Positions 1 through 7,526 of a DNA stretch of 64,000 nt are shown in pieces (within the stretch, counting starts at the first letter, position 1; every line of letters starts with the position of its first letter). The notes under the pieces are model-generated. The model was not told the DNA's origin. It saw nothing but the letters and a program-made list of their open reading frames with translations, and searched no databases. This stretch comes from Micromonospora sp. RHAY321. GTDB taxonomy: Bacteria; Actinomycetota; Actinomycetes; Mycobacteriales; Micromonosporaceae. The stretch lies in the NCBI RefSeq assembly GCF_023896955.1, contig NZ_JAMHIW010000002.1, forward strand, positions 62,001-126,000. Reading direction: 5' to 3'. Made by a program: the position numbers and the translations under genes.

Positions 1-2
1 CC

Positions 3-878
3 GGCCCGTGGTTCGACATCGACGAGTTCACCCTCTCCACCAGCCCCGGTGGTCCCGGGCCGGATCCCGACCCCGACCCGCCGACCGGGAACCTGGCCCA
101 GGGCAAGCCCGCTCGGGCGTCCAGTTTCGAGGGTGCATTCGTCGCCGGCAACGCGTTCGACGGCGTGGCCGGCACCCGCTGGGGCAGCGCGTTCGGCGAC
201 CCGCAGTGGATCGACGTGGACCTCGGCGCCTCCTACGCCATCAACCGGGTCAAGCTGACCTGGGAGGCGGCGTACGGCAGCGGATACCAGATCCAGACCT
301 CGCCGGACGGGGTCAACTTCACCACGATCCGTACGGTGACCGGCGGTGACGGCGGCGTGGACGACCTGACCGGGCTCACCGGCTCCGGCCGGTACGTCCG
401 GCTCCTCGGCACCACCCGAGGGACCGCCTGGGGCTACTCGCTGTTCGAGTTCGAGGTGTACGGCGGTACCGGCGGTCCCACCGGCCCCGGTACCAACCTG
501 CTGCTGAACAAGCCGACGCTGACGTCCAGCAACGAGGGGGCCGACGTGACCGGCGCCCAGGCGGTCGACGGCAGCCTCACCACCCGCTGGTCGAGCACGT
601 TCTCCGACCCGCAGTGGATCCGCATCGACCTCGGTAGCCCCACCGCGATCGGTCGGGTCAAGCTGAGCTGGGAGGCGGCGTACAGCAGCGCCTACCAGAT
701 CCAGACCTCGAACGACGGCACCACCTGGACCACCGTGAAGACGGTGACCGGCGCCGACGGCGGCGTGGACGAGCACACCGCGCTCGGTGCCAACGGTCGC
801 TACCTGCGGATCAACGGTACCGCCCGGGGCACCGGATACGGGCATTCGCTCTGGGAGGTGGAGGCGTACGCCAGCTGA
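3..878 (+). CDS. Secreted carbohydrate-active protein, C-terminal part with two discoidin (F5/8 type C, CBM32-like) modules (5' truncated)
   Basis: The reading frame is open from the window edge and ends at TGA 878, so only the last ~290 residues are visible. The first ~12 residues (PWFDIDEFTLST) look like the last strand of a CBM6/35-like beta-sandwich. They are followed by a Pro/Asp/Gly linker (PGPDPDPDPPTG). Two ~120-residue modules follow, each starting with NLAQGKP or NLLLNKP, with core motifs such as DPQWI(D/R)(V/I)DLG, WEAAY and YQIQTS. These are the signature of discoidin/CBM32 galactose-binding domains. The two modules are close duplicates even at DNA level, joined by a GGTGGPTGPGT linker. 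Such tandem modules anchor secreted glycoside hydrolases to polysaccharide. The catalytic domain lies upstream of the window, so the enzyme class cannot be told. Confidence 0.85.
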   Translation, partial: GPWFDIDEFTLSTSPGGPGPDPDPDPPTGNLAQGKPARASSFEGAFVAGNAFDGVAGTRWGSAFGDPQWIDVDLGASYAINRVKLTWEAAYGSGYQIQTSPDGVNFTTIRTVTGGDGGVDDLTGLTGSGRYVRLLGTTRGTAWGYSLFEFEVYGGTGGPTGPGTNLLLNKPTLTSSNEGADVTGAQAVDGSLTTRWSSTFSDPQWIRIDLGSPTAIGRVKLSWEAAYSSAYQIQTSNDGTTWTTVKTVTGADGGVDEHTALGANGRYLRINGTARGTGYGHSLWEVEAYAS

Positions 879-890
879 ACCACCACCGAT

Positions 891-926
891 GACGTGGCCG
901 GCACGGACTTCCGTGCCGGCCACGTC
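891..926. terminator. Strong hairpin terminator between convergent genes
   Basis: A perfect 16-bp stem (891-906 pairing with 911-926) with a 4-base loop lies 13 bp after the discoidin gene and 36 bp beyond the stop of the opposite-strand gene at 962. It has no U-tract, as is usual for actinobacteria, and can serve both directions. Confidence 0.8.
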
Positions 927-961
927 CGTCGTTCGCCGAGAGGCGGGTGGCGCGCGGTGGG

Positions 962-1426
962 TCAGTCGTCGGCGACCGCCACCGGCTCCGAGCCGATGCA
1001 GCGCACCTTCAGCTCGTACTCGCCGGCCGACCCCTTGAACGTGACCTCGACGTCGTCGTCCGGGCCCCGGTCGACGTCGCGTACCCGGTAACCCTGCGCG
1101 GGCGCCCAGGAGACGAGGCGTACCCCACCGGGGCCGCACTCGGCCACGGCCGTGCCGCCGTCGGTGGCGAACCCCCGGCGCACCCCGGAGCTGGCGGTCG
1201 GCGTGGCGCTCACCGTGCCCGGCGTGGCCGGCGCGGCGCTCGTCGTGGCGGCGGGTGGCGGTTCCGGCGAGGCGAGCGCCCGTTCGATCTCCGCCTCGCT
1301 GCGCACCCCGCCCGGGGTTCCGGTGATGCTCTCGCCCACCAGTTGGATGGCGCCCAACCCGATGAGGGTGGCCACGGCGGCGGTGGCCACCCACCCTGCG
1401 GCGACGAGGATCGAACGACGGCCCAT
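962..1426 (-). CDS. Small membrane-anchored protein of unknown function
   Basis: 154 residues from ATG 1426. An open upstream extension to 1465 is rejected because a -10-like GATAGT (minus strand, 1438-1433) sits 6 nt before ATG 1426, which fits a leaderless transcript. The N-terminus MGRRSILVAAGWVATAAVATLIGLGAIQLVG is one transmembrane helix after a short basic cytoplasmic end. A low-complexity Ala/Pro/Thr linker follows (about residues 50-80), then a small extracellular beta-rich domain with two cysteines. I do not recognise the family. It is divergent from the response regulator gene, and the intervening region carries the TTAAC-N6-TTAGC repeat also found before the PepSY gene, so it may belong to that two-component regulon as an envelope-sensing or accessory protein. 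Confidence 0.7.
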   Translation of the reverse strand: MGRRSILVAAGWVATAAVATLIGLGAIQLVGESITGTPGGVRSEAEIERALASPEPPPAATTSAAPATPGTVSATPTASSGVRRGFATDGGTAVAECGPGGVRLVSWAPAQGYRVRDVDRGPDDDVEVTFKGSAGEYELKVRCIGSEPVAVADD

Positions 1427-1471
1427 CAGATGACTATCCCCGATCCAGGGTTGTGGCTGGCACATGCGGAC

Positions 1472-1487
1472 GCTAAGGCAGTGTTAA
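1472..1487. promoter_or_regulatory. Putative response-regulator box (direct repeat TTAAC-N6-TTAGC)
   Basis: Read on the minus strand the site is TTAACACTGCCTTAGC: two half-sites 11 bp apart, one helical turn, as expected for an OmpR-family dimer. It lies between the divergent genes at 1426 and 1529. A near-identical copy is at 3541-3556. The function is inferred from the match and the spacing. Confidence 0.5.
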
Positions 1488-1528
1488 CGTCCGCCCCGGT
1501 CCCGGCCGCAGCGGCTAGCCTGCCACCT

Positions 1529-2224
1529 GTGGCCCGCCTGCTGCTCATCGAGGACGACCTGACGATCCGTACGCCGCTGATCCGGGCACTACGGGAACGC
1601 GGTCACGCGGTGGCCGCCGCCTCGACGGCGATGGCCGGGCTCCGTGACGCGCTGGACGACCGGCCCGACCTCGTCGTGCTCGACCTGGGCCTGCCCGACC
1701 TGGACGGGCGCGAGCTGCTGCGGATGCTGCGCGCGGTCAGCTCGGTGCCGGTCATCGTGGCCACGGCCCGCGACGACGAGGCCGAGATCGTTCGGGTCCT
1801 CGACGCGGGCGCCGACGACTACCTGGTCAAGCCGTTCACCGCGGCGCAGCTCGACGCCCGCGCCCGGGCCGTGCTCCGGCGGGGCCCCTCCGGAGCCGGC
1901 GCGGCGGACCCGTCGCTGGTCGTGGGCGGGCTGCGGATCGACCCCCGGGCTCGTCAGGTCACCCTGGACGAGGCGCCGGTGGAGCTGACGCCGCGTGAGT
2001 TCGACCTGCTGCATCACCTCGCCGGCCGGCCGGGCCAGGTGGTCACCAAGCGCGAACTGCTCACCGAGGTGTGGCAGATCCCGTACGGCGGCGCCGACAA
2101 GACCGTCGACGTGCATCTGTCCTGGCTGCGCCGCAAGCTGGGCGAGAGCGCCCAGCAGCCCCGCTACCTGCACACCGTGCGGGGCGTCGGGGTGCGGTTG
2201 GAGGCGCCGGGGGAGCAGCGGTGA
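1529..2224 (+). CDS. OmpR/PhoB-family two-component response regulator
   Basis: 231 residues. Residues 1-~115 form a receiver domain: acidic pair E8-D9-D10 (LLLIEDD), phospho-acceptor Asp52 in VVLDLGLPDLDG, and Lys101 in DDYLVKPF. Residues ~130-228 are a winged-helix DNA-binding domain (LTPREFDLLHHLAGRPGQVV, then DVHLSWLRRKLGE and VRGVGVRLE), which defines the OmpR/PhoB class. The start is GTG 1529, because -10-like TAGCCT (1516-1521) lies 7 nt upstream and no Shine-Dalgarno is present, so the transcript is probably leaderless. The stop overlaps the kinase start by 4 bp (GTGA), giving translational coupling. The inducing signal is unknown. Regulation of the flanking membrane-protein and PepSY genes is inferred from the shared repeat. 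Confidence 0.93.
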   Translation: MARLLLIEDDLTIRTPLIRALRERGHAVAAASTAMAGLRDALDDRPDLVVLDLGLPDLDGRELLRMLRAVSSVPVIVATARDDEAEIVRVLDAGADDYLVKPFTAAQLDARARAVLRRGPSGAGAADPSLVVGGLRIDPRARQVTLDEAPVELTPREFDLLHHLAGRPGQVVTKRELLTEVWQIPYGGADKTVDVHLSWLRRKLGESAQQPRYLHTVRGVGVRLEAPGEQR

Positions 2225-3555
2225 GGGCTCGCCTCGCGCTGCTGGTCGCCGCGGTCAGCGTGCTCACCCTGATCGCGTTCCTGGTGCCGCTGGCGCTGCT
2301 GGTCCGCACCGTCGCCGAGGACCGGGCCACGGTCCGGGCCACCGCCGACGCGCAGAGCCTGGTGCCGGTGGTCGGCACCGCCGACGCGGCGACCATCCGG
2401 CTGACCGTCGAGCAGCTCGCGGCGGAGTCCGGCCGACCGGTGAGCGTCTTCCTGCCGGACGGCACGGTGCTCGGCGCGCAGACACCCCGTACGCCGGCGG
2501 TGGCGCTGGCCGAGCGGGGGCAGAGCCTCACCGGGGAGTCGGCGGCCGGCCGGGAGGTCGTCATCGCCGTGCAGGGCAGGGCGGACGGCACCGGGGTGAT
2601 CCGGACCGTGGTCCCCCGGGACGAGCTGACCAGTGGGGTGACCCGGGCCTGGCTGGTGCTGGCCCTGCTCGGAGTGGTCCTGGTGCTGATCGGGTTGGCC
2701 GTCGCCGATCGGCTGGCGCGCACCCTGGTCCGGCCGATCGGCGAGCTGTCTGCGGTGTCGAACCGCCTGGCGAACGCCGAACTGGACGCCCGGGTCGTAC
2801 CGGCCGGCCCGGCGGAGCTACGCGAGGTGGCCGGGGCGCTCAACCATCTGGCGGGGCGGATCCAGGTGCTCCTGGTGCAGGAGCGTGAACAGGTCGCCGA
2901 CCTGTCGCACCGGCTGCGTACGCCGTTGACGGCGTTGCGGCTGGAGGCGGAGTCGCTGCGCGACCCGGACGACGCGGCCCGTATCACGGCCGCCGCCGAC
3001 GGGCTGGAACGGGCGGTCACCGGCCTGATCCGGCAGGCCCGGTGGCGGCGGTCCCCGGCGGCCGGACCGGTCGTCTCGGACGCGGCGACGATCGTTGGCG
3101 ACCGGGTCGCGTTCTGGTCGGTGCTGGCCGAGGACACCGGCCGGGCCGTCACCCTCGACCTGGTACCCGGCCCGCTTCCCGTCTGTGTGCCCGCCGACGA
3201 CCTGACGGCGGCCGTGGACGCCCTGCTCGGCAACGTCTTCGCGCACACCCCCGACGGGACGCCCTTCGCCGTGCGGCTCGTCCGGGAGGGCGGGCAGGTG
3301 CTGCTCATCGTCACCGACGAGGGCCCGGGTATGCCGACCGGGTCGGTCCGGCGAGGCGCCAGCGCGGCCGGCTCGACCGGCCTGGGCCTGGACATCGCCC
3401 GGCGTGCCGCACAGGCCGGCGGTGGGCGGCTGGAGCTGCGGACCGCTCCGGGAGGCGGTGCCCAGGTGCTGCTCCGACTCGGGCCGCCGCTGCCCGAGCC
3501 GCGGCCGACAGACGGCGGGTCCGGGCCGGCCGAGAAGGGCTTAACCCGGCCTTAG
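2221..3555 (+). CDS. Two-component sensor histidine kinase
   Basis: 444 residues from GTG 2221. The order is: TM helix ~7-29; extracytoplasmic sensor ~30-143 with no recognisable PAS/CACHE motif; TM helix ~144-164; HAMP ~165-215 (DRLARTLVRPIGELSAVSNR); dimerisation/phospho-acceptor domain with His230 in DLSHRLRTPLTALRLE; and a HATPase_c domain with N-box (GNVFAHTPDG), G1 (DEGPGM) and G2 (GLGLDIARR). It is a complete kinase expected to phosphorylate Asp52 of the regulator encoded just upstream. The next gene downstream is a PepSY protein, a common partner of such kinases. The four codons before the stop contain a rare TTA leucine codon created by the operator-like repeat at 3541-3556, which overlaps the gene's end. 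Confidence 0.93.
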   Translation: MRARLALLVAAVSVLTLIAFLVPLALLVRTVAEDRATVRATADAQSLVPVVGTADAATIRLTVEQLAAESGRPVSVFLPDGTVLGAQTPRTPAVALAERGQSLTGESAAGREVVIAVQGRADGTGVIRTVVPRDELTSGVTRAWLVLALLGVVLVLIGLAVADRLARTLVRPIGELSAVSNRLANAELDARVVPAGPAELREVAGALNHLAGRIQVLLVQEREQVADLSHRLRTPLTALRLEAESLRDPDDAARITAAADGLERAVTGLIRQARWRRSPAAGPVVSDAATIVGDRVAFWSVLAEDTGRAVTLDLVPGPLPVCVPADDLTAAVDALLGNVFAHTPDGTPFAVRLVREGGQVLLIVTDEGPGMPTGSVRRGASAAGSTGLGLDIARRAAQAGGGRLELRTAPGGGAQVLLRLGPPLPEPRPTDGGSGPAEKGLTRP

Positions 3556-3556
3556 C
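3541..3556. promoter_or_regulatory. Second copy of the putative response-regulator box, before the PepSY gene
   Basis: TTAACCCGGCCTTAGC has half-sites TTAAC and TTAGC 11 bp apart. It has the same core and spacing as the inverted copy at 1472-1487. It ends 18 bp before a -10-like TATCCC (3575-3580), so it would overlap the -35 region, a usual place for an OmpR-type activator. It overlaps the kinase stop codon. Confidence 0.5.
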
Positions 3557-3628
3557 CTCCGGACAGCGCGGTGCTATCCCGATCCGGCCGATCCTCGAAG
3601 TCGACAACGAGGAAAGGTGGACACCACG

Positions 3629-4180
3629 ATGAAGCGCAACTCTCTGCTCCTGGCGTCGGTCGGCGGGGCGGCGGTGCTCGCTGTGGGCGGGGTCGCCCTC
3701 GGCGTCAACGCCGCCGACGGCTCGAGGGCCGGCGCCACGGCACTCGCCGCCGTCACCGCCGAGCCGACGACCACGGACGCGCCGGACGACAGCGCCACCA
3801 GCGGTACGGCCCCCGCGCCGGGAACCAGTGGTACGCCGTCCAGCGCGGCACCGTCGAGTAACGCGCCGTCGAGTGGCGCCCCGTCGGGCGGCGGATCTCC
3901 GGCGGCCGGGGCGGTCGACGAGCAGCGCGCCGGCGAGATCGCGCTCGCCCGGGCCGGCGGTGGCCAGATCGTCGAGGTCGAGGCCGAGCAGGAGCACGGC
4001 CGCCCGGTCTGGAGCGTCGAGATCGTGGCCGGCGACACGGAGCACGAGGTGGACGTCGACCGGGACAACGGCACGGTCGTCAAGGCCGAGCAGGAGCCGG
4101 TCGACGACGACGGTGACGACCGTGATGACAGTGACGACAGTGATGGGGACGATGACGACGGGTCCGGCGACGACGACTGA
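3629..4180 (+). CDS. Secreted/membrane-anchored PepSY domain protein with acidic tail
   Basis: 183 residues from ATG 3629, preceded by GAGGAAAGG; an in-frame GTG at 3617 is less well placed. It has an N-terminal signal or anchor helix (MKRNSLLLASVGGAAVLAVGGVALG). An Ala/Ser/Pro/Gly-rich linker covers ~45-95. A single PepSY-like domain (~100-158) runs from DEQRAGEIALARAGGG through VWSVEIVAGDTEHEVDVDRDNGTVV. The C-terminal ~25 residues are almost all Asp with Gly and Ser. PepSY domains are extracytoplasmic and often sit beside two-component kinases, where they are thought to modulate proteases or signalling. The polyacidic tail could bind divalent cations, which is speculation. It is the last gene of the two-component cluster and is followed by a terminator. 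Confidence 0.88.
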   Translation: MKRNSLLLASVGGAAVLAVGGVALGVNAADGSRAGATALAAVTAEPTTTDAPDDSATSGTAPAPGTSGTPSSAAPSSNAPSSGAPSGGGSPAAGAVDEQRAGEIALARAGGGQIVEVEAEQEHGRPVWSVEIVAGDTEHEVDVDRDNGTVVKAEQEPVDDDGDDRDDSDDSDGDDDDGSGDDD

Positions 4181-4192
4181 CCGCCGGATGGC

Positions 4193-4230
4193 GCCGCCGC
4201 CCACCACGATGCGCCGTGGTGGGCGGTGGC
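4193..4230. terminator. Bidirectional hairpin terminator
   Basis: A 16-bp stem with one G-U pair (4193-4208 with 4215-4230) and a 6-base loop lies in the 55-bp gap between the convergent PepSY and ABC exporter genes. Confidence 0.8.
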
Positions 4231-4235
4231 ACTCC

Positions 4236-6131
4236 TCAGAGGGTCGCGACGCGCTCCTTGGGAACCGCCGGTTCCTCCTGGTCGAACTGGGTGCGGTACA
4301 GCTCCTGGTACCGGCCGCCGGCGGCGAGCAGGTCGGTGTGTCGCCCGCGTTCGACCACGCGCCCGTCCTCGATGACGAGGATCTGGTCGGCCGCGCGGAT
4401 GGTGGACAGCCGGTGCGCGATGACCACACTCGTCCGCCCGGCCAGAGCCTCGGCGAGGGCGTCCTGCACGGCAGCTTCCGACGTGGAGTCCAGATGCGCC
4501 GTGGCCTCGTCGAGGATGACCACCCGGGGACGGGCCAGCAGGAGCCGCGCGATGGTGAGGCGTTGCCGTTCCCCGCCCGACAGGCGGTAGCCGCGTTCAC
4601 CGACGATCGTGTCGAGCCCGTCCGGGAGTGCACGGACCAGGGCGTCCAGGCGGGCCCGCCGCAGGACGTCCCACATCTCGTCCTCGGTCGCGTCCGGCCG
4701 GGCGAACGCCAGGTTGGCGCGGATGCTCTCGTGGAACAGGTGCCCGTCCTGGGTCACCACGCCGAGCGCCGACCGGATCGACTCGGCCGACAGGTCGCGG
4801 ACGTCGACGTCGGCGAGCTTCACCGCGCCGTCCTCGACGTCGTACAGGCGGGGCACGAGCTGGGCGATCGTCGACTTGCCCGCCCCGGAGGAGCCCACCA
4901 GGGCGACCATCTGCCCCGCCTCGGCGCGGAACGACACGCCGTGCAGCACCTCCTCGCCGCCGCGCGTATCGAGCTTCGCCACATCCTCCAAAGACGCGAG
5001 CGACACCTTGTCGGCCGACGGGTAGCCGAAACGTACCGCGTCGAACTCCACGGCGACCGGCCCGTCGGGAAGCGGCTGGGCGTCGGCCCTGTCGAGGATC
5101 AGCGGCTTGAGGTCGAGGACCTCGAACACCCGCTCGAAGCTCACCAGCGCGCTCATCACCTCGACCCGGGCGCTGGCCAGCGACGTCAACGGCGCGTAGA
5201 GGCGCGACAGGAGCAGCGCGAGCGCGACCACGGTGCCGGCGTCGAGGCTGCCCCGCAGGGCGTAGAGACCACCCAGCCCGTAGACCAGGGCCAGCGCCAG
5301 CGAGCCGACGACGGTCAGCGCGGTGATGAAGACCCACTGGAGCATGGCGGCGCGAATGCCGATGTCACGCACACGTCGCGCCCGGGCCGCGAACTCGGCC
5401 GACTCCTCGGCCGGACGCCCGTACAGCTTGACCAGCGTCGCGCCGGGTGCGGAGAAGCGTTCGGTCATCCGGGTGCTCATGGCCGCGTTGTGCTCGGCGG
5501 CCTCGCGCTGCAACTGGGCGAGCCTCGAACCCATCCGGCGGGCCGGGAGGACGAAGATCGGCAGCAGCACCAGCGCCAGCAGCGTGATCTGCCACGAGAA
5601 GCTGAGCATGACCGCCAGGGTCAGGATCAGTGTGACGGCGTTGCCGACCACACTGGACAGGGTGTCGCTGAAGGCCCGCTGCGCGCCGATCACGTCGTTG
5701 TTCAAGCGGCTGACCAGCGCACCGGTGCGGGTCCGGGTGAAGAACGCCACCGGCATGCGCTGCACGTGGTCGAAGACGGCCGTCCGCAGCTGGACGATCA
5801 GCCCCTCACCGATGCTGGCGGACAGGAACCGCGTCACCAGACCCAGGCCGGCCTCGGCCAGGGCGATCACGGCGATCAGCACCGCCAACCGGATCACGAT
5901 GCCGCTGTCGGCGCCGTCGACGATGGCGTCGACGACCCGACCGGCGAGCACCGGCGCCGCCACGGTGAGGACCGCCGTCACCACGCTCAACAGCAGGAAC
6001 CTCATGATCAAGGTACGGTGCGGCCGCGCGAACCGTGCGATCCGCTTCAGGGTGGCCCGGGACAATGGTCGTTCGTCCTGCGCGTTCATCGCGTGGTGCA
6101 GGGACATCCACGCGGTCACTTCCATGCTCAT
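4236..6131 (-). CDS. ABC transporter half-unit, fused permease and ATPase (exporter type)
   Basis: 631 residues. The N-terminal ~45-335 is a six-helix type-1 exporter membrane domain. The C-terminal ~360-620 is the ATPase: Walker A GSSGAGKS (413-420), Q-loop VVTQDGHLFHESI, signature LSGGERQR (517-524), Walker B VVILDE (537-542) and switch His573 in IAHRLST. All catalytic motifs are intact, so it should be active as a homodimer, or with another half not found here. The substrate cannot be read from sequence; lipid or drug export is typical for the family. It is a single-gene unit. The start may be ATG 6131 or 6125. Confidence 0.92.
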   Translation of the reverse strand: MSMEVTAWMSLHHAMNAQDERPLSRATLKRIARFARPHRTLIMRFLLLSVVTAVLTVAAPVLAGRVVDAIVDGADSGIVIRLAVLIAVIALAEAGLGLVTRFLSASIGEGLIVQLRTAVFDHVQRMPVAFFTRTRTGALVSRLNNDVIGAQRAFSDTLSSVVGNAVTLILTLAVMLSFSWQITLLALVLLPIFVLPARRMGSRLAQLQREAAEHNAAMSTRMTERFSAPGATLVKLYGRPAEESAEFAARARRVRDIGIRAAMLQWVFITALTVVGSLALALVYGLGGLYALRGSLDAGTVVALALLLSRLYAPLTSLASARVEVMSALVSFERVFEVLDLKPLILDRADAQPLPDGPVAVEFDAVRFGYPSADKVSLASLEDVAKLDTRGGEEVLHGVSFRAEAGQMVALVGSSGAGKSTIAQLVPRLYDVEDGAVKLADVDVRDLSAESIRSALGVVTQDGHLFHESIRANLAFARPDATEDEMWDVLRRARLDALVRALPDGLDTIVGERGYRLSGGERQRLTIARLLLARPRVVILDEATAHLDSTSEAAVQDALAEALAGRTSVVIAHRLSTIRAADQILVIEDGRVVERGRHTDLLAAGGRYQELYRTQFDQEEPAVPKERVATL

Positions 6132-6229
6132 GCCGTACCTCCGGCAAGCAGGCTAGAACCTCGCGTGAGGTTGAGGTCAAGCCGCCGCGCGGAAGGCATA
6201 GGCGGTGCGGTGCCGGGTAGCTGCCGTTC

Positions 6230-6781
6230 ATGGCGCGGTACACGAAGCCCGAACTCAGAGAGCAGATCAAGGAAGAGATCCAGGCTTCCGACAAGGGCGG
6301 CAGGAAGGGGCAGTGGTCGGCACGTAAGTCGCAGCTGCTTACTCAGGAGTACAAGAGGCGCGGCGGCGGCTTCGAGGGCCCCAAGGACGAGCGGCAGAAG
6401 TCCCTGCAGCGGTGGGGAAACGAGAAATGGCAGACCAAGGAGGGCGACACCCGGGCACGTCACGGTGGCACGACGAGCCGATACCTGCCCAAGCGTGCCT
6501 GGGAGGAGCTGTCGGACGCCGAGAAGCGCGCGACCGACGCCAAGAAACGCGAGGCGTCGCGGTCCGGGCGGCAGTACGTGTCGAACACACAGCCGGCCAA
6601 GCGGGCGCGCAAGGACGCCACCACGGCGGAACGGTTGTCGGAGCTGCCGGTCGCCGAGGCGGCGAAGCTCGTCCGTGGGCTCGACACCCGACAGCTCAAG
6701 GCTGCCCTGCGCACCGAGCGCGACGGCAAGGCCCGCAAGACGCTCATCCAGCGGCTCGAGGCGGAACTCGACCGGCGCTGA
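6230..6781 (+). CDS. DUF5872-like basic protein
   Basis: 183 residues, very rich in Lys and Arg. The N-terminal ~100 residues (MARYTKPELREQIKEEI, SDKGGRKGQWSARKSQLL, KSLQRWGNEKWQTKEG, RYLPKRAWEELSDAEK) match what I recall of DUF5872, a family shared by actinobacteria and some large DNA viruses of algae. The function is unknown. The C-terminal ~55 residues (ERLSELPVAEAAKLVRGLDTR and on) are predicted helical with leucine heptads. High basicity suggests nucleic-acid binding, which is inference. It is a single gene, divergent from the ABC exporter. Confidence 0.8.
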   Translation: MARYTKPELREQIKEEIQASDKGGRKGQWSARKSQLLTQEYKRRGGGFEGPKDERQKSLQRWGNEKWQTKEGDTRARHGGTTSRYLPKRAWEELSDAEKRATDAKKREASRSGRQYVSNTQPAKRARKDATTAERLSELPVAEAAKLVRGLDTRQLKAALRTERDGKARKTLIQRLEAELDRR

Positions 6782-6917
6782 CCCGCGGCGCACGGGCACC
6801 GGGCGTCTGAGGTACACGCTCAGGGTCGCTCGGTGGAAGACCTGAGAACAGAATCAGGGACCGGGCCGGGCTCTGCCCGGAGGTTACCGGGGCACCGGCG
6901 GGCAGATGATTCCCGGC

Positions 6918-7526
6918 ATGAGACGTGCTGCTTTCTTTGTGATCGCCGGGCCGGTCGGTATCGCGGCGTACGGACTGGTGCGTCTGTGGGGCAGGTCCGA
7001 CGGGGTGTACGGCCCGGGCTTCGACTGGCAGGCCGCGCACCTGCTCGGCCTCGCGGGCATGGTGTTCTTCGTCCCGGCGGTCCTCGCGCTGTCCCGTCTG
7101 CTACCGCCCAGCCGCTGGCGAACGGCGGTGGTGAGCGTGACGCTGGTCGGGCTCGCCGCCACGATGGTGCAGTTCCTCGCCGACATCGTGGAAGGGCTGA
7201 TGGCCGCCGACCGGGCGGAGATGTCGGCGCTCGGCGCGGACTTCAAGTCCACACCCGGCGTCGAGGTGGCCTTCTACGACGTCGTACCCCAGCTCTTCTT
7301 CCTCGGCCTGGTCGTCCTCGCGGGCATGCTCGCCGCCCGGCGGCGGCTGCCGTGGTGGAGTGCGCCACTGCTGCTCGTCGGGATCGTCCTGCCGGTGTCC
7401 ACCCTCGACCTGCTCCCGATCAGTGGCCTGTGCATGCTGGTGGCGCTGGCACCGGCCCTGCCGACCCTGCGGCAGCAGGCCGAGCAGGGCGCGGCGCCCG
7501 TCACCATCCATCCGGCGAGGACCTAG
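6918..7526 (+). CDS. Multi-pass membrane protein of unknown function
   Basis: 202 residues. ATG 6918 is preferred over ATG 6906 because a -10-like GATGAT (6905-6910) lies 7 nt upstream, a leaderless arrangement. About six hydrophobic segments are visible: FFVIAGPVGIAAYGLV, LLGLAGMVFFVPAVLAL, AVVSVTLVGLAATMVQFL, LFFLGLVVLAGML, APLLLVGIVLPVSTL and GLCMLVALAPALP. No conserved enzyme motif is seen. The overall pattern resembles DUF998-like or other small integral proteins, without a firm match. Its TAG stop overlaps the TAG stop of the convergent chitosanase within the single tetranucleotide CTAG at 7523-7526. Confidence 0.8.
   Translation: MRRAAFFVIAGPVGIAAYGLVRLWGRSDGVYGPGFDWQAAHLLGLAGMVFFVPAVLALSRLLPPSRWRTAVVSVTLVGLAATMVQFLADIVEGLMAADRAEMSALGADFKSTPGVEVAFYDVVPQLFFLGLVVLAGMLAARRRLPWWSAPLLLVGIVLPVSTLDLLPISGLCMLVALAPALPTLRQQAEQGAAPVTIHPART

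Noticed and set aside
947..1528. An upstream extension of the response-regulator frame by ~194 codons
   Set aside because: It runs antisense through the small membrane-protein gene. The receiver domain starts exactly at GTG 1529, with a proper -10 box.
3828..6845. A 1005-codon open frame on the plus strand across the PepSY and ABC exporter genes
   Set aside because: It is antisense to the ABC exporter, which has all ATPase motifs. The frame has the Arg/Gly/Asp-rich, motif-free composition of a high-GC shadow.
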